A DNA stretch of 64,000 nucleotides from Cohnella rhizosphaerae (GTDB lineage: Bacteria > Bacillota > Bacilli > Paenibacillales > Paenibacillaceae), in assembly GCF_029525575.1 (NCBI RefSeq), contig NZ_JAPDIA010000009.1, positions 62,001 through 126,000 of the forward strand, written 5' to 3'. The notes beneath the pieces are model-generated. The model was not told the origin of the DNA and searched no databases. It worked only from the letters and a program-made list of their open reading frames with translations. Position 1 is the first letter of the stretch, and each line of letters begins with the position of its first letter. The position numbers and the translations under genes are program-made. Below are positions 1-10,175 of this stretch, in pieces.

Positions 1-767
1 TCATCTTGTTGAATCGCGCGTTCAATAAGACGGTACTGAAAATGCGCGACTCGATCGATCAAATGCTCGAAGCGAGGTCCAGGGAACTGGAGGCTCACTT
101 TGAAGCGCTGCAATCGCAGATGGATCCTCACTTCCTGTTCAATTCGCTCATGGCGATCAGCTCCGTCGCCCGGGAAGCGGACGCGCCCGTCGTCGTCGAG
201 ATGTGCGATTGTCTCTCCCGGATGCTGCGCTATACGGCCTCGCACAAGCAGTCCTCCGTCGATATCGCCGACGAATGGGGGCATGCGGTTAACTACATCC
301 GCATGATGAAGCTTCGCTACGAGGACTTCATCGAAGCGAAGTTCGATTTGGACGACAGCTTGGCCGGCATTCGCGTACCCAAGCTGATTTTGCAGCCGCT
401 CGTTGAAAACGCTTTTTCGCACGGATTCGCGAATGCGACCCCGCCGTATTGCGTCGCCATAACGGGAACGCGTACGGAGCGGACATGGGCGCTTGAAATC
501 AAGGACAACGGAGGCGGATTTTCCCCGTCCGCCCTTCGGCGGATCGAGGAGCAATTCCGGAAGCACGATACCAACCTGTCGAACCACGACTTCAGCAACC
601 AGCTCGAGATCGGCGGCATGACGGTCAGCAACGTCTATATCCGATTAAAAATGCTGTACGGGCAAGATGCCGTATTCGAGATCTCGAACAACAGTCAGGG
701 AGCGACAGTAAAGATCGGCGGCACCATCGTACGTACAGAAGGCAAGGAGCGTGGAGCTGATGTATAA
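1..767 (+). CDS. YesM-type sensor histidine kinase, C-terminal part (cut by window start)
   Basis: The open frame runs in from the left edge, so only the cytoplasmic kinase end is visible. It holds the phospho-acceptor box of the LytS/YesM class (His_kinase, PF06580), DPHFLFNSLM near the start, and an ATPase domain with the N box PLVENAFSHGF and the G box DNGGGF. These kinases sense an extracellular ligand, usually a sugar or its binding protein, and phosphorylate the partner regulator. The stop overlaps the start of the response regulator at 760 by 8 nt, which is typical of a cotranscribed pair. The sensor and HAMP domains should lie upstream of this window. Family call is firm; the ligand is unknown. 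Confidence 0.93.
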   Translation, partial: ILLNRAFNKTVLKMRDSIDQMLEARSRELEAHFEALQSQMDPHFLFNSLMAISSVAREADAPVVVEMCDCLSRMLRYTASHKQSSVDIADEWGHAVNYIRMMKLRYEDFIEAKFDLDDSLAGIRVPKLILQPLVENAFSHGFANATPPYCVAITGTRTERTWALEIKDNGGGFSPSALRRIEEQFRKHDTNLSNHDFSNQLEIGGMTVSNVYIRLKMLYGQDAVFEISNNSQGATVKIGGTIVRTEGKERGADV

Positions 768-2355
768 AATCGTCGTCGTGGAAGATGAACCGCTGCTGCT
801 TCGCAGCATCGTCAGGAGCATCCGGGACGCCCATAGCGGCTTCCGGATCGCGGGCGAGGCCATGAACGGAACGGCGGCGCTCGAAGTGATCGCGCAGTCG
901 AATCCGGATGTCGTCTTCACGGACATTCGCATGCCGAAAATGGACGGGCTAAGCCTGATCGAGGCGCTCAGGGCTCGCGGGAATGCAGCGAAGATCGTGC
1001 TGCTTAGCGGATATCAGGACTTTGAATATGCCAAGCGCGCCCTTCGGCATCAAGTGGAGGATTATTTGCTGAAGCCGTTATCCGATGCGTCCTTGAAGCA
1101 GCTTCTGGAAAAGATGCACGGCGATTTGAACCGCGTCCGCGAAGAGGAGCGCCGCGCTATGCTCGAATCGCTCGTCGAGAGCGACGTCCACGACCAGCTC
1201 CCGCAAGCGAAGCTGCAGGCGGCGTTCGCGCCGTATGCATCTTACGGCATGCTGCTGATCTGCCCGGGCTCCGTATGCACGTTCAGCTGCGACTGGTTCA
1301 CGCCCGCCAAAGATTATTGGCTGCGGACGGATCTGGACCGGATCGTCGGCGAATCGATCGGAGACGGCGAAGACTACTGGATATACCCGTTTAACCACGG
1401 GAACGAAAAGCTGGTCGTCCTGGCTTCTCGCCAGGCGCTCGAATCGTACGCGACTTCGTATGCCGCGATATACGAACGGCTGCTGGACGGGAACTTTCCC
1501 GTGACCGTTACGGCCAGCCGGGCGATGGAGGCCTTGTCGGACCTGCCGTTTTTGCTGCAGATGGCGAAGATCGTCCTCAAGAAGCGCGTCGTGTTCGGCA
1601 AGTCCGGACTTATCCTGCCGGATTCGGATACGGAAGCGGAAGCGCTTCGCCGATCCGAAGCTTCGGGGCAGAACCTGCACCTGGACGCCAAGACGGAGAG
1701 CAGGCTCGGCTTTTTCCTGGACAATCGCAAGAAGGAGCCCTACTTGCAGGAGGTTTACCGTCTTTTGAACGTTTACCGGGAGAACGACGCCCCGCAGCTG
1801 CTGCTTGAAAATCTGCTCAAACGGCTTGCCGGTCAAGCGCAGGCGGCGAGCGCCGTCGTCCCCGAAAGCCGCAGAATCGATCTGGATCTGGAGATCGACG
1901 AGCTGATCAGCAACGCCGTCTCCTACAAGGCCGTGAAGGAGGGGCTGACCTTCCTTCTTGAAGAGATGTTCAAGGCTTGGGGCGGAGGGGCCTCCGAGGG
2001 AAGCCGCGCGCTTACGCTCGCCGATCAGGCGGACCGCTATATCCGGGAGCGCTTCGCCGAACGGCTGTCCGTCCAGTCGATCGCGGATCATTTCGGCGTG
2101 GTGGCGCCTTATCTGGGCAGTCTTTACAAGAAGCAGAAGGGCATGACGCCGCTGGAGCGAATCATTCAGCTCCGAATCGGCAAGGCCAAGGAGCTGCTGG
2201 CGATCAAGCCGCCCATTCCCTTGAAGGATATCGCCGACGCGGTAGGGTACGACGACCCGTATTATTTGAGCAGGCTTTTCAAATCGGTGACCGGCGCAAG
2301 TCCTTCAGAGTACAGAGAGACGCATACCAAAGGCGATCGGGCCGCCTTCGAATAA
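760..2355 (+). CDS. YesN-type response regulator (REC + AraC HTH)
   Basis: Intact, 531 aa. Residues 1-120 form a receiver domain: acidic pocket E8-D9-E10, phospho-acceptor D55 in FTDIRMPKMDGL, and conserved K105 in YLLKPL. A divergent middle region of about 300 residues follows, and the last 110 residues are a two-helix-turn-helix AraC domain ending FKSVTGASPSEYRE. I chose ATG 760 over an upstream GTG at 751 because AAGGAG at 744-749 sits 10 nt before it and because of the 8-nt overlap with the kinase stop. It most likely activates the adjacent transporter/hydrolase operon that starts at 2451. Confidence 0.93.
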   Translation: MYKIVVVEDEPLLLRSIVRSIRDAHSGFRIAGEAMNGTAALEVIAQSNPDVVFTDIRMPKMDGLSLIEALRARGNAAKIVLLSGYQDFEYAKRALRHQVEDYLLKPLSDASLKQLLEKMHGDLNRVREEERRAMLESLVESDVHDQLPQAKLQAAFAPYASYGMLLICPGSVCTFSCDWFTPAKDYWLRTDLDRIVGESIGDGEDYWIYPFNHGNEKLVVLASRQALESYATSYAAIYERLLDGNFPVTVTASRAMEALSDLPFLLQMAKIVLKKRVVFGKSGLILPDSDTEAEALRRSEASGQNLHLDAKTESRLGFFLDNRKKEPYLQEVYRLLNVYRENDAPQLLLENLLKRLAGQAQAASAVVPESRRIDLDLEIDELISNAVSYKAVKEGLTFLLEEMFKAWGGGASEGSRALTLADQADRYIRERFAERLSVQSIADHFGVVAPYLGSLYKKQKGMTPLERIIQLRIGKAKELLAIKPPIPLKDIADAVGYDDPYYLSRLFKSVTGASPSEYRETHTKGDRAAFE

Positions 2356-2384
2356 TCCATCCTTCCGATTAGCATTCGTCCATT

Positions 2385-2411
2385 TTGACGCCGATCCGTT
2401 CGCCCTATACT
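2385..2411 (+). promoter_or_regulatory. possible sigma-A promoter for the first transporter operon
   Basis: TTGACG at 2385-2390 and TATACT at 2406-2411, upstream of the binding-protein gene starting at 2451. The spacer is only 15 bp, so activity may depend on the adjacent AraC-type regulator. This is read from the sequence only. Confidence 0.4.
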
Positions 2412-2450
2412 GATGAAGCAACGACAAATACGGCTAGGGGGGAACAGAAA

Positions 2451-3850
2451 TTGAAGAAATGGATCAAGCGCACCGCCGCCATCGGCACGCTTTGCTTGTC
2501 GCTTTTGCCCGTCCTTTCCGCTTGCGGCAACGGGAACGACGGAAACCATTCGTCGAGCCCGTCGGCCCTGGACACGGCGACCGCGACGGCCTCGGGGACG
2601 GCCGCGGCCGAATCGCCCTCCGACAACCAAAAGCCCGTTACGCTGACTTTCGCGACGTTTAACACCTGGTGGAATTATGACAACCTGAAAACGGCGATCA
2701 AGATGTACGAAGAAGAGACCGGCAACAAGATCGAGCCGCAAATTTATCCGGACGACCAGTTCATGAACATTCTCAAAGCGAAGCTGGCGACCAGCGACGT
2801 GCCCGACGTGTTCGCCTTCAATACGTCGATCAGCGACTTCGGCCCCGGTCAGATCGCGCCTCTGACCGGTCCCTGGGTCGAACGCGTCGACAAATCCTCC
2901 GGTCCAAGAACCGGCGTGATGATCGCCGGCGACGACAACGTCTATGCGGCGCCATTCGGCAGCGCGGACTTCCAGGGCATGATGTACAACAAAAAAAGTG
3001 CTCGAGCAAGCGGGCGTGAAGCTTCCCCCTCAAAACGTACGGAGAATTCGTCGCGGCGCTCGAGGCGGTCAAGAAGCTGGGCATCACGCCGCTCTACCTT
3101 CCGAACAAAGACGGCTGGACGGCGCAAATTCTCGTATATATCGGCTCCCAATACGTACCGATCAAGGAGGCGTCTTTCGCCGAAGGCGTCTACACGAACA
3201 AGCTCCAGCTTCAAGATTCGCCGGCGCTCGTGGATATGTTCAAGCGCGTGCTGGACTTCAAGACCAAAGGGTACATGAACGACGATATGCTGTCGGCGAC
3301 GATGGCGATGGCGGAGCAAGCGCTTGCGGAAGGCAAGACTGCGTTCGTGGCGGGCGGCAACTGGCTGTATACGGACTTCCAGAGCAACTATCCCGACCAG
3401 GCTGCGGATATCTCGATGACCGGCGTCAATTGGGGCGACGATCCCGCCGACTTCAACGTCATGAAGACGGGCGCAGGCGCTTCCCTGTACATTCCGGCCC
3501 AATCGCGGCAAAAAGAAGCGGCGGAGGACTTCGTTAATTTTGTCCTGAGCGAGAGAGTCATGAAAGCGATGTACGAGGTGCGGCCCGGCGCGAACGTGCT
3601 TGGCTACGAGACGAAAGCGAATCCTTGGGATACCGAAATGCAGTCTTTGCTCACAAGCGGCGTTGCGCACGACAACGAAATGTTCGTATCCGCGATCGCC
3701 AACTTCAAAGTCGGCACCGGCTTCAATGCGGGTGACATCGGGGCCGCGGCCCAGGCGCTCTTCGCGGGGAAAGATCCGGTCAAGGCGCTCGCGGATATGC
3801 AGAGCGGCCTGGCTAAAGCGAACAAGGCGAAAGGGATACCGGGTTTTTAA
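2451..3850 (+). CDS. Sugar ABC transporter substrate-binding lipoprotein (COG1653 type), two +1 shifts
   Basis: 465 aa after correction. The TTG start at 2451 follows AGGGGGGAA. The product opens with a lipoprotein signal MKKWIKRTAAIG and a lipobox LSAC, then a Ser/Ala/Thr linker and a family-1 solute-binding fold (LTFATFNTWWNYDNLK onward). The frame breaks twice: an A7 run at 2991-2997 and a C5 run at 3025-3029 each carry one base too many. Removing them restores YNKKVLEQAGVKLPLKTYGEF without a gap. The protein would be anchored outside the membrane and deliver an oligosaccharide to the permeases at 3919 and 4804. No ATPase gene is present, as usual for these operons, which share a MsmX-like ATPase. 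Confidence 0.9.
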
Positions 3851-3918
3851 ATCAAGGTCAGAAAGCATGCCCTGAACGATCGGCTTCAGGGCATGTCACA
3901 TCGAGAGGTGTTCGAGGG

Positions 3919-4804
3919 ATGGGGCTTAGAGGGAACCGCAGGTTCTACACTGCCGCGTTTTTGCTGCCGGGGATGCTTGTCTACTTCGTTTTCTTTATTT
4001 TACCGAATTTGCTCAATCTTGTTTTCGGATTTACGGATTGGTCCATCTATCATCTCACGGAGATACGGTTTAACGGGCTGGACAATTTCAAGATGATGCT
4101 GGACGAAACGATATTGGTCGATTCCATATGGCACACGTTCTACTTTACGATCGTGACCGTCGTGGCGGGCAACGTGCTCGGATTTTTGCTGGGCGTCGTC
4201 ATGAACGCAAAATTGAAGCTTCAAAATTTCTACAGAAGCGCCTTTTTTTATTCCCACGACGCTCAGCTTCGTCGTCGTCGCGCCGATTTTTAATGCTTTG
4301 TACAACCCGCAGTACGGTCCGATTAACGTATTTCTCCGCAATATCGGCCTTGGGGGCTTGGCGCGGGATTGGCTGAACGATGCCGCTTTCGCCATGAACA
4401 GCGTCATCGTCATGTCGATCTGGAGCGGCATAGGCGTGACGATTTTGCTCTATTTGGCAGGCTTGCAGTCGGTTCCGTCCGATTATTACGAGGCCGCCGA
4501 ATTGGACGGATGCAGCGCCTTCCAGAAGCTTCGGCATATTTCCGTCCCGTTGATCATGCCTTCGATTACGGTCAATTTGATCTTGGGCTTGATCGGGGGC
4601 TTAAAGGTATTCGGGCAGGTGTTCGCGTTGACGAACGGCGGTCCTAACGACGCCACGCAGGTATTCGGGACATTGATCTATAAAAACTTTGCCATGGGAC
4701 TGTTCGGATACTCTTCCGCGATCAGTCTGTTGTTCACCATCCTCGTCTGCGCGATCAGCTTCGTGCTGTTGTCCTTGCTCCGACGGACGGAGGTGGAGTA
4801 CTGA
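3919..4804 (+). CDS. Sugar ABC transporter permease, MalF/UgpA type (one +1 shift)
   Basis: 294 aa after correction. It starts with ATG 3919 behind GAGGTG, and opens with a membrane segment AAFLLPGMLVYFVFFILP. The T7 run at 4243-4249 has one extra T; with six Ts the reading goes FRSAFFIPTTLSFVVVAPIF and joins the second half. The EAA loop that contacts the ATPase is YYEAAELDGCSAFQKLRHISVPL. The stop at 4802-4804 overlaps the next ATG by one base (TGATG), indicating translational coupling. It works with the binding protein at 2451 and the partner permease at 4804. Confidence 0.9.
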
Positions 4805-5622
4805 TGCGCGTCGCCGGCGCTTATCGCTATGCGGCCGAGGCGGTCATGCTGCTGTTTTCGCTCGTATTCGTCATTCCGGTGTGGATGGTCGTTGTCAATT
4901 CCATCAAATCGCAAAAGGAAGCGGCATTTTTCGGCATCGGTTGGCCGTCGCGCTTTTCCTTCGAAAATTACGCGACCGTCTTTAAGGAAGCGAACATCGC
5001 CGATGCCTTTCTGAACGGCCTGTTCTATTGCGCCGTCATTATCGTATTTTCCGTGCTGTTCAGCTCGATGGGCGCTTTCGCGATCGCGCGGATGCAGACG
5101 CGCTTGACCGAATTCAGCTATTACCTCTTCCTGTCGGGGATCATTCTTCCCGGCGCGATTATTCCTACCTATTTTATGCTGCAAAAGATGGGACTCGTCG
5201 GCACGTATTATTCCGTGATCGTCGTCCTGCTCTCCCAAACGATGCCGATCGGCGTTTTCCTGTACACGGGATTCATGAAAACCGTGCCTCGCGAAATGGA
5301 CGAGGCGGCCATTATCGACGGGGCAGGCAAGCTTCGGATGTTTTTCTCCGTCATTTTTCCGCTGCTGACGCCCGTTACGATGTCGCTCGTGATTTTTAAT
5401 TTCATGGGCGTTTGGAACGACGTCGTCACGCAAATCTATTTTGTCGATGCGAGCAAGTGGACGATGCCGATGATGGTCTACCGTTTTCAAGGCATGTATA
5501 TCTCCAAGTGGAATTTGATCTTCGCGGACCTGGTGCTGACTTCGATCCCGGTGATTCTCATTTATTTGTTCGGGCAGAGATACATGGTGTCCGGCATCAC
5601 GCAAGGCGCCGTAAAAGCTTGA
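4804..5622 (+). CDS. Sugar ABC transporter permease, MalG/UgpE type
   Basis: Intact, 272 aa. Six hydrophobic segments, the first being VMLLFSLVFVIPVWMVVVN, and an EAA loop EMDEAAIIDGAGKLRMFFSV identify the BPD_transp_1 family. The C-terminus QRYMVSGITQGAVKA is the usual MalG-like ending. It is coupled to the preceding permease by TGATG overlap and followed by a GH43 gene 19 nt later, so the imported sugar is probably the substrate of the two downstream hydrolases. Confidence 0.94.
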   Translation: MRVAGAYRYAAEAVMLLFSLVFVIPVWMVVVNSIKSQKEAAFFGIGWPSRFSFENYATVFKEANIADAFLNGLFYCAVIIVFSVLFSSMGAFAIARMQTRLTEFSYYLFLSGIILPGAIIPTYFMLQKMGLVGTYYSVIVVLLSQTMPIGVFLYTGFMKTVPREMDEAAIIDGAGKLRMFFSVIFPLLTPVTMSLVIFNFMGVWNDVVTQIYFVDASKWTMPMMVYRFQGMYISKWNLIFADLVLTSIPVILIYLFGQRYMVSGITQGAVKA

Positions 5623-5641
5623 CGGAAGGGATGGGAATACG

Positions 5642-6940
5642 ATGAATCCGCTGCTGCCTCCGGGCACGTTCGTACCCGACGCGGAAGCCCGAGCGTGGTC
5701 GGACGGGCGTCTCTATTTATACGGTTCGCTGGATATCGAGGGCAATACCGCCTACTGCAGCTGCGAATACAAGGTGTTCTCCTCCGGCGATCTGAAGCAA
5801 TGGACGGACCACGGCGTAAGCTTTCGTTCGCGTGGAGAGGCCTCGGGCGTGCCCTGGTCGGAGATGCCTTTGTACGCGCCGGACTGCATCTGCGTGGACG
5901 GCAAGTACTATCTTTACTTTTGCCAGGCGGACAACGGCGAGGGGGTGGCGGTCGGCGACGCTCCGCAAGGCCCGTTCGCCGACGCCGTTCCGGTGCAAGG
6001 CGCACACGGAGACGCGATCGACCCCGCGGTCTTTTTTGGACGACGATGGCCAGGTTTATTACTATTGGGGCCAATTCCACGCGCGGGGCGCGCGAATGCG
6101 GGCCGATCTGGCTTCGCTCGACGCAGCCTCCGTGCGCAGCCATCTGCTGAACGAAGCGGAGCACGGCTTTCATGAAGGCGCCTCCGTGCGCAAGCGCAAC
6201 GGCATTTATTATTTGGTCTATACGGACACCTCGCGGGGCAAGGCGACCTGTTTGTCCTATGCGACAAGCGCGTCTCCGCTCGGCCCTTTTACGAAGGGCG
6301 GCGTCATCGTCGACAACGACGGGTGCGATCCGCATACCTGGAATAACCATGGCTCGATCGCCGAATGGGACGGACGGTGGTACGTCTTTTACCATCGCTC
6401 TTCCCGCGGGAGCCCGTACAGTCGCCGCGTATGCGTCGAACCGATCCATTTCAACGCGGACGGATCCATTCCCGAAGTCGAGATGACGACGCAGGGCGCC
6501 TTTGGACCGATATCGGCATTCGAACGCATGGATGCCTACAGAGCCTGCTTGCTGGCCGGGAATGCGCGAACGCAATCGTCCGAACTTCCGGTTGCGGTCG
6601 AGGGGCCGCCTGCCGAGTTTTTGTCCATGATCGAGGACGGAGCCTGGGCGGCTTATAAATATTTGGATTTCGGACATGGGGCAGTCTCCTTCGAGGTGCA
6701 GGCGGCCAGCATGACCGAGGGCGGCGACATCGAAGTCCGATTGGACCGGTTCGACGGGCCGCTGATCGGCAAGTGCAGCGTATCCCGTACGGGCGGCTGG
6801 CAGCGCTGGCGGACGTTCGCTTGCGAGGTTAGCGCCGAGGGCGGCGTTCATGCGCTCTATCTGGTCTTCCGCGGGGGGCCCGGGCAGATTGTTCAACGTG
6901 AGCGGCTTTCGATTTCACGTGGGGGGAGGGAACGCGTTGA
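5642..6940 (+). CDS. GH43-family glycosidase with C-terminal CBM6-like module (three +1 shifts)
   Basis: 431 aa after correction; no signal peptide, so cytoplasmic. Five-bladed GH43 features: the N-terminal Asp in VPDAEARAWSDGRLYLYGS, the central AIDPAVF Asp, and the proposed acid Glu in FHEGASV. The C-terminal 130 residues look like a CBM6 (SFEVQAASMTEGGDIEVRLD, then LYLVFRGGPGRLFNVSGFRF). Extra bases lie in T6 6032-6037, G6 6873-6878 and G6 6921-6926. With the last one removed the gene ends HVGEGTR-stop at 6938-6940, and that TGA overlaps the TTG start of the next gene (TTGA). Likely an arabinofuranosidase or xylosidase acting on imported oligosaccharides; specificity cannot be read here. 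Confidence 0.87.
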
Positions 6941-9900
6941 ATCACGCATGGCAAGCGGAATTCCGCGATCCGGGCGTCGCCTTCCGAGGCAAAACGTTCT
7001 GGTCGTGGAACGGAAAGCTGGAGAAGGACGAGCTGCTTCGTCAATTGTCTGTCATCAAGGAGATGGGCTTCGGCGGATTTTTCATGCATTCCCGGACCGG
7101 GCTGCAAACGGAATATTTAAGCGAAGAATGGTTCTCGCTCATTAACGCTTGCGCGGACGAAGCGGAAAAAATGGGGCTGGAAGCTTGGTTGTACGACGAA
7201 GACCGGTGGCCGAGCGGTACGGCGGGCGGCATGGTCACGTCCAATCCGGCTTACGGCATGAAGTTTTTGCATTTGCGCGTTCATGAAGCGGCCGATTACG
7301 TCCCCGATCCCGACGCAGTCGCGAGCTTTTGCTGCGAGCTGGACGGTCTGGACTACAAGAACGCCGCCGTCTGGCGCGCGGATTCGCCGCCCGGCGCATG
7401 CGCGGGGAAGCAAATCCTCGAATTCGTCGTCCGGCCCATGAACGCATCCAGCTTTTATAACGGCTACACGTACTTGGATACGATGGATCGGGAAGCCGTG
7501 AACGCCTTCATCCGGATGACGCACGAGAAGTACAAGTCCGAATGCGGTCCCCGGTTAGGCACGTCGATCAAAGGCATATTCACGGACGAACCGCACCGCG
7601 GCCCGTTGATGGAAGGGTTCTCGATCGACATGGACCGTCCCGAGTGGAACGTGCCGTGGACGCCGCTGCTGTTCGACCGGTTCCGCGAGCGCTTCGGCTA
7701 CGATCTGCTGCCGCGCCTGCCGGCTCTTTTCCTTCGTCGCGAGGGGGAGACGGTGTCGCAGGTCAAGTGGCATTACGTGGAGATGCTCCAGACGCTGTTT
7801 ATGGAAAATTACATCCAGCCGATTCAGAAGTGGTGTACGGCGAATCGGCTGCTGCTCACCGGACACTATCTTCACGAGGACAGCCTCTCGGCGCAGACGG
7901 CGATGGCCGGATCGCTGATGCGGTTTTACGAGCTGGTGGATTATCCCGGCGTCGACGTGCTGACGGAAGGCAATCAAAATTACTGGATCGTGAAGCAGCT
8001 GTCTTCGGCCGCGAGGCAGACCGGGAAGAAGTGGCTGCTCTCCGAGCTGTACGGGTGTACCGGCTGGCAATTCAGCTTCGAAAACCATAAGTCCGTCGGC
8101 GATTGGCAAGCGCTGTTCGGCATTAATCTGAGATGCCATCATCTTTCCTGGTACACGATGGAAGGCGAATCGAAACGCGATTACCCGGCCAGCATTTTTT
8201 ATCAATCGGCCTGGTGGAGAGACTATAAGTTCGTGGAAGATTACTTCGCGCGGTTCGGCGCGGCGATGAGCGCGGGGCGTCCGGCGTGCGATATCGTTGT
8301 CTTGAATCCGGTGGAGAGCGTATGGGCGCAGGTGTATCCGGGGTGGTCGAGCTGGCTGCGGACGGCTTCGCCCGATATTCAGCGCATCGAACGAACCTAT
8401 CGCGACATGTTCCATTGGCTTGCGGGAGCGCAGCTTGATTTTGACTACGCGGACGAAGAGATGCTCGGCCGGCTTCACAGTCTGGGCGAAGAACCATGCG
8501 GGACGCCCTGTTTGCGGATCGGAGAGGCGCGCTACCGGATCGTCGTCGTCGCGGGGATGACGACGATGCGCGCTTCGACGGCCCGCGTGCTGGAGTCGTT
8601 CATTCAGGCAGGCGGCATCGTCGTCGTCGCCGGAGCGCGCCCCGCTTATATCGACGCTGTGCCATCGAAGGCGCATCGTCTGGCCGGAGCCGTCGAGGTG
8701 CCGCTTGCGGGCGATGCCGTCGTCGCCGCATGCCAAGCGTCTTCCTCGTTCGTCATCGCCGTGACGGACGAACGTACGGGCGCGGCGATTTCCGATCTGT
8801 TCGCGCAGCTTCGCATCGTCGAAGACGGCTATCTCCTCATGCTGCTGAACGTGAACCGGGCAAGCGGCTTTTCGGACGTCAGGGTGACGCTCCCCTTCGC
8901 AGGGCGGCTTGAGGAATGGAACTGCTCGACGGGAAGCCGGTCGCTAGTCGCTTGCGAGACGGCCGGCGAGGGCATCTCCTTCCGGACGTCGTTCACCCCG
9001 TCGCAGGAGCATCTGTTCCGCATCGAGACCGGGACGATGCAGGCGAAGGCGCCCGACACAATCGTTCCGACGAAGCGGGACGCCGAATGGGTGACGGTAA
9101 ATGGACCGTTCGCTTATCGGCTGACCGAGCCTAACGTCTGCGTGCTCGACAGCGTCGTCTATCGGATGGATGGAGACGCGCCGTCCGCGCGCATGGACGT
9201 GCTGCGAGCGGATATCGAGCTTCGGGACCGGTTCGGCCTGGATCGGCGCGGAGGCGAGATGATTCAGCCCTGGTTCGCCGCAAAATCCGAGTTCGAGCCG
9301 CTCGGCACGCTTGAACTGACGTATGCCTTCGAGCTTGAGATGGGTAGCGAAGGCGGAATCGAGCTGGCCATCGAGCATCCGGAGATGTTTCGCGTCTCGG
9401 TGAACGGTCAGGAGCTGGCGCTGGTCGGCGATGACGGCGATGACGGCTGGTGGGTCGATCCTTGCTTCCGCAAATTCCCGATTCGGCCAAGCCTGCTCGC
9501 GATCGGCCCGAACCGAATCGCGCTGACGGTCGATTTCCATGAAGGCGTCAACCTGGAGGCGATCTACCTGCTCGGATCGTTCGGCGTCAAGCTTGAGCAG
9601 GAGCGCCCTGTCCTGACCGCGCTGCCGGAACGGCTCGCCGCGGGCGATGTCGCAAGCCAGGGTCTGCCGTTCTACGGCGCCGGCATCGTCTACGAGATTC
9701 CGGTTCCCGCGCGGGCGGATCGCGCGCCGTCCGTCCCGCTGCGCATCTCGCTGCCGGCGTTCGGCGGCGCCTTTGCCCGCGTCCGAAGCGTGGACGGGAC
9801 GCAGCAAACCATGATGGCGTGGCAGCCGTACGAAGCGGACATTGAAGCCATCGCCGGGGATGCCGGCGCGATCGAACTGGAAACGATGCTGACCCGCCGC

Positions 9901-10056
9901 AATACGTTCGGACCTTTGCACATGGTTCCGGTTCTCGCTCCCGCCTACGCGCCGTTCAGTTTCGTGACGGAGGGGGAAGCTTTTTCGAGCGGCTACGCCT
10001 TGCTTCCTTCGGGACTGCTCCAGCCTCCGGCGATTCAAGTGATATCGCCGGCCTGA
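6937..10056 (+). CDS. GH106-like glycoside hydrolase (alpha-L-rhamnosidase-related)
   Basis: Intact, 1039 aa. I place the start at TTG 6937, behind GGGGGGAGGG and overlapping the corrected GH43 stop. The N-terminal half has the family signatures FWSWNGKLEKDELLRQL, MGFGGFFMHSRTGL, YDEDRWPSGTAGG and GIFTDEPHRGP, characteristic of the large Glyco_hydro_106 family (PF17132). The C-terminal half holds a beta-sandwich that looks like a galactose-binding fold. No signal peptide, so it would act inside the cell on oligosaccharides taken up by the upstream transporter. Rhamnosidase activity is an inference from the family and from the GH78, GH105 and GH88 genes in the window. Confidence 0.85.
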   Translation: MNHAWQAEFRDPGVAFRGKTFWSWNGKLEKDELLRQLSVIKEMGFGGFFMHSRTGLQTEYLSEEWFSLINACADEAEKMGLEAWLYDEDRWPSGTAGGMVTSNPAYGMKFLHLRVHEAADYVPDPDAVASFCCELDGLDYKNAAVWRADSPPGACAGKQILEFVVRPMNASSFYNGYTYLDTMDREAVNAFIRMTHEKYKSECGPRLGTSIKGIFTDEPHRGPLMEGFSIDMDRPEWNVPWTPLLFDRFRERFGYDLLPRLPALFLRREGETVSQVKWHYVEMLQTLFMENYIQPIQKWCTANRLLLTGHYLHEDSLSAQTAMAGSLMRFYELVDYPGVDVLTEGNQNYWIVKQLSSAARQTGKKWLLSELYGCTGWQFSFENHKSVGDWQALFGINLRCHHLSWYTMEGESKRDYPASIFYQSAWWRDYKFVEDYFARFGAAMSAGRPACDIVVLNPVESVWAQVYPGWSSWLRTASPDIQRIERTYRDMFHWLAGAQLDFDYADEEMLGRLHSLGEEPCGTPCLRIGEARYRIVVVAGMTTMRASTARVLESFIQAGGIVVVAGARPAYIDAVPSKAHRLAGAVEVPLAGDAVVAACQASSSFVIAVTDERTGAAISDLFAQLRIVEDGYLLMLLNVNRASGFSDVRVTLPFAGRLEEWNCSTGSRSLVACETAGEGISFRTSFTPSQEHLFRIETGTMQAKAPDTIVPTKRDAEWVTVNGPFAYRLTEPNVCVLDSVVYRMDGDAPSARMDVLRADIELRDRFGLDRRGGEMIQPWFAAKSEFEPLGTLELTYAFELEMGSEGGIELAIEHPEMFRVSVNGQELALVGDDGDDGWWVDPCFRKFPIRPSLLAIGPNRIALTVDFHEGVNLEAIYLLGSFGVKLEQERPVLTALPERLAAGDVASQGLPFYGAGIVYEIPVPARADRAPSVPLRISLPAFGGAFARVRSVDGTQQTMMAWQPYEADIEAIAGDAGAIELETMLTRRNTFGPLHMVPVLAPAYAPFSFVTEGEAFSSGYALLPSGLLQPPAIQVISPA

Positions 10057-10068
10057 CACCGGCAGCCG

Positions 10069-10106
10069 CGTTGGCTCCCCATTCATCGGGAATCGGGGAG
10101 CCAACG
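10069..10106 (+). terminator. Terminator-like hairpin after the first operon
   Basis: A 12-bp perfect stem, CGTTGGCTCCCC (10069-10080) pairing with GGGGAGCCAACG (10095-10106), lies 13 nt after the GH106-like stop. The following T tract is weak. Confidence 0.7.
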
Positions 10107-10117
10107 TTCATGCATAG

Positions 10118-10133
10118 ATGTAAGCGGTAACAA
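10118..10133 (+). promoter_or_regulatory. Catabolite-responsive element (cre) for CcpA
   Basis: ATGTAAGCGGTAACAA matches the Gram-positive cre consensus WTGNAANCGNWNNCWW at every defined position. It sits 43 bp before the start of the secreted multi-CBM protein, which predicts glucose repression of that gene by CcpA-HPr(Ser-P). Confidence 0.75.
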
Positions 10134-10175
10134 AAAACGGGATTGCATTCGATTCAGGAGAGGATGTTGTCTAAC

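Noticed and set aside
6850..10056. A GH43-CBM6/GH106 fusion protein
   Set aside because: The apparent fusion depends on an extra G at 6921-6926; with it removed a stop and a coupled start appear.
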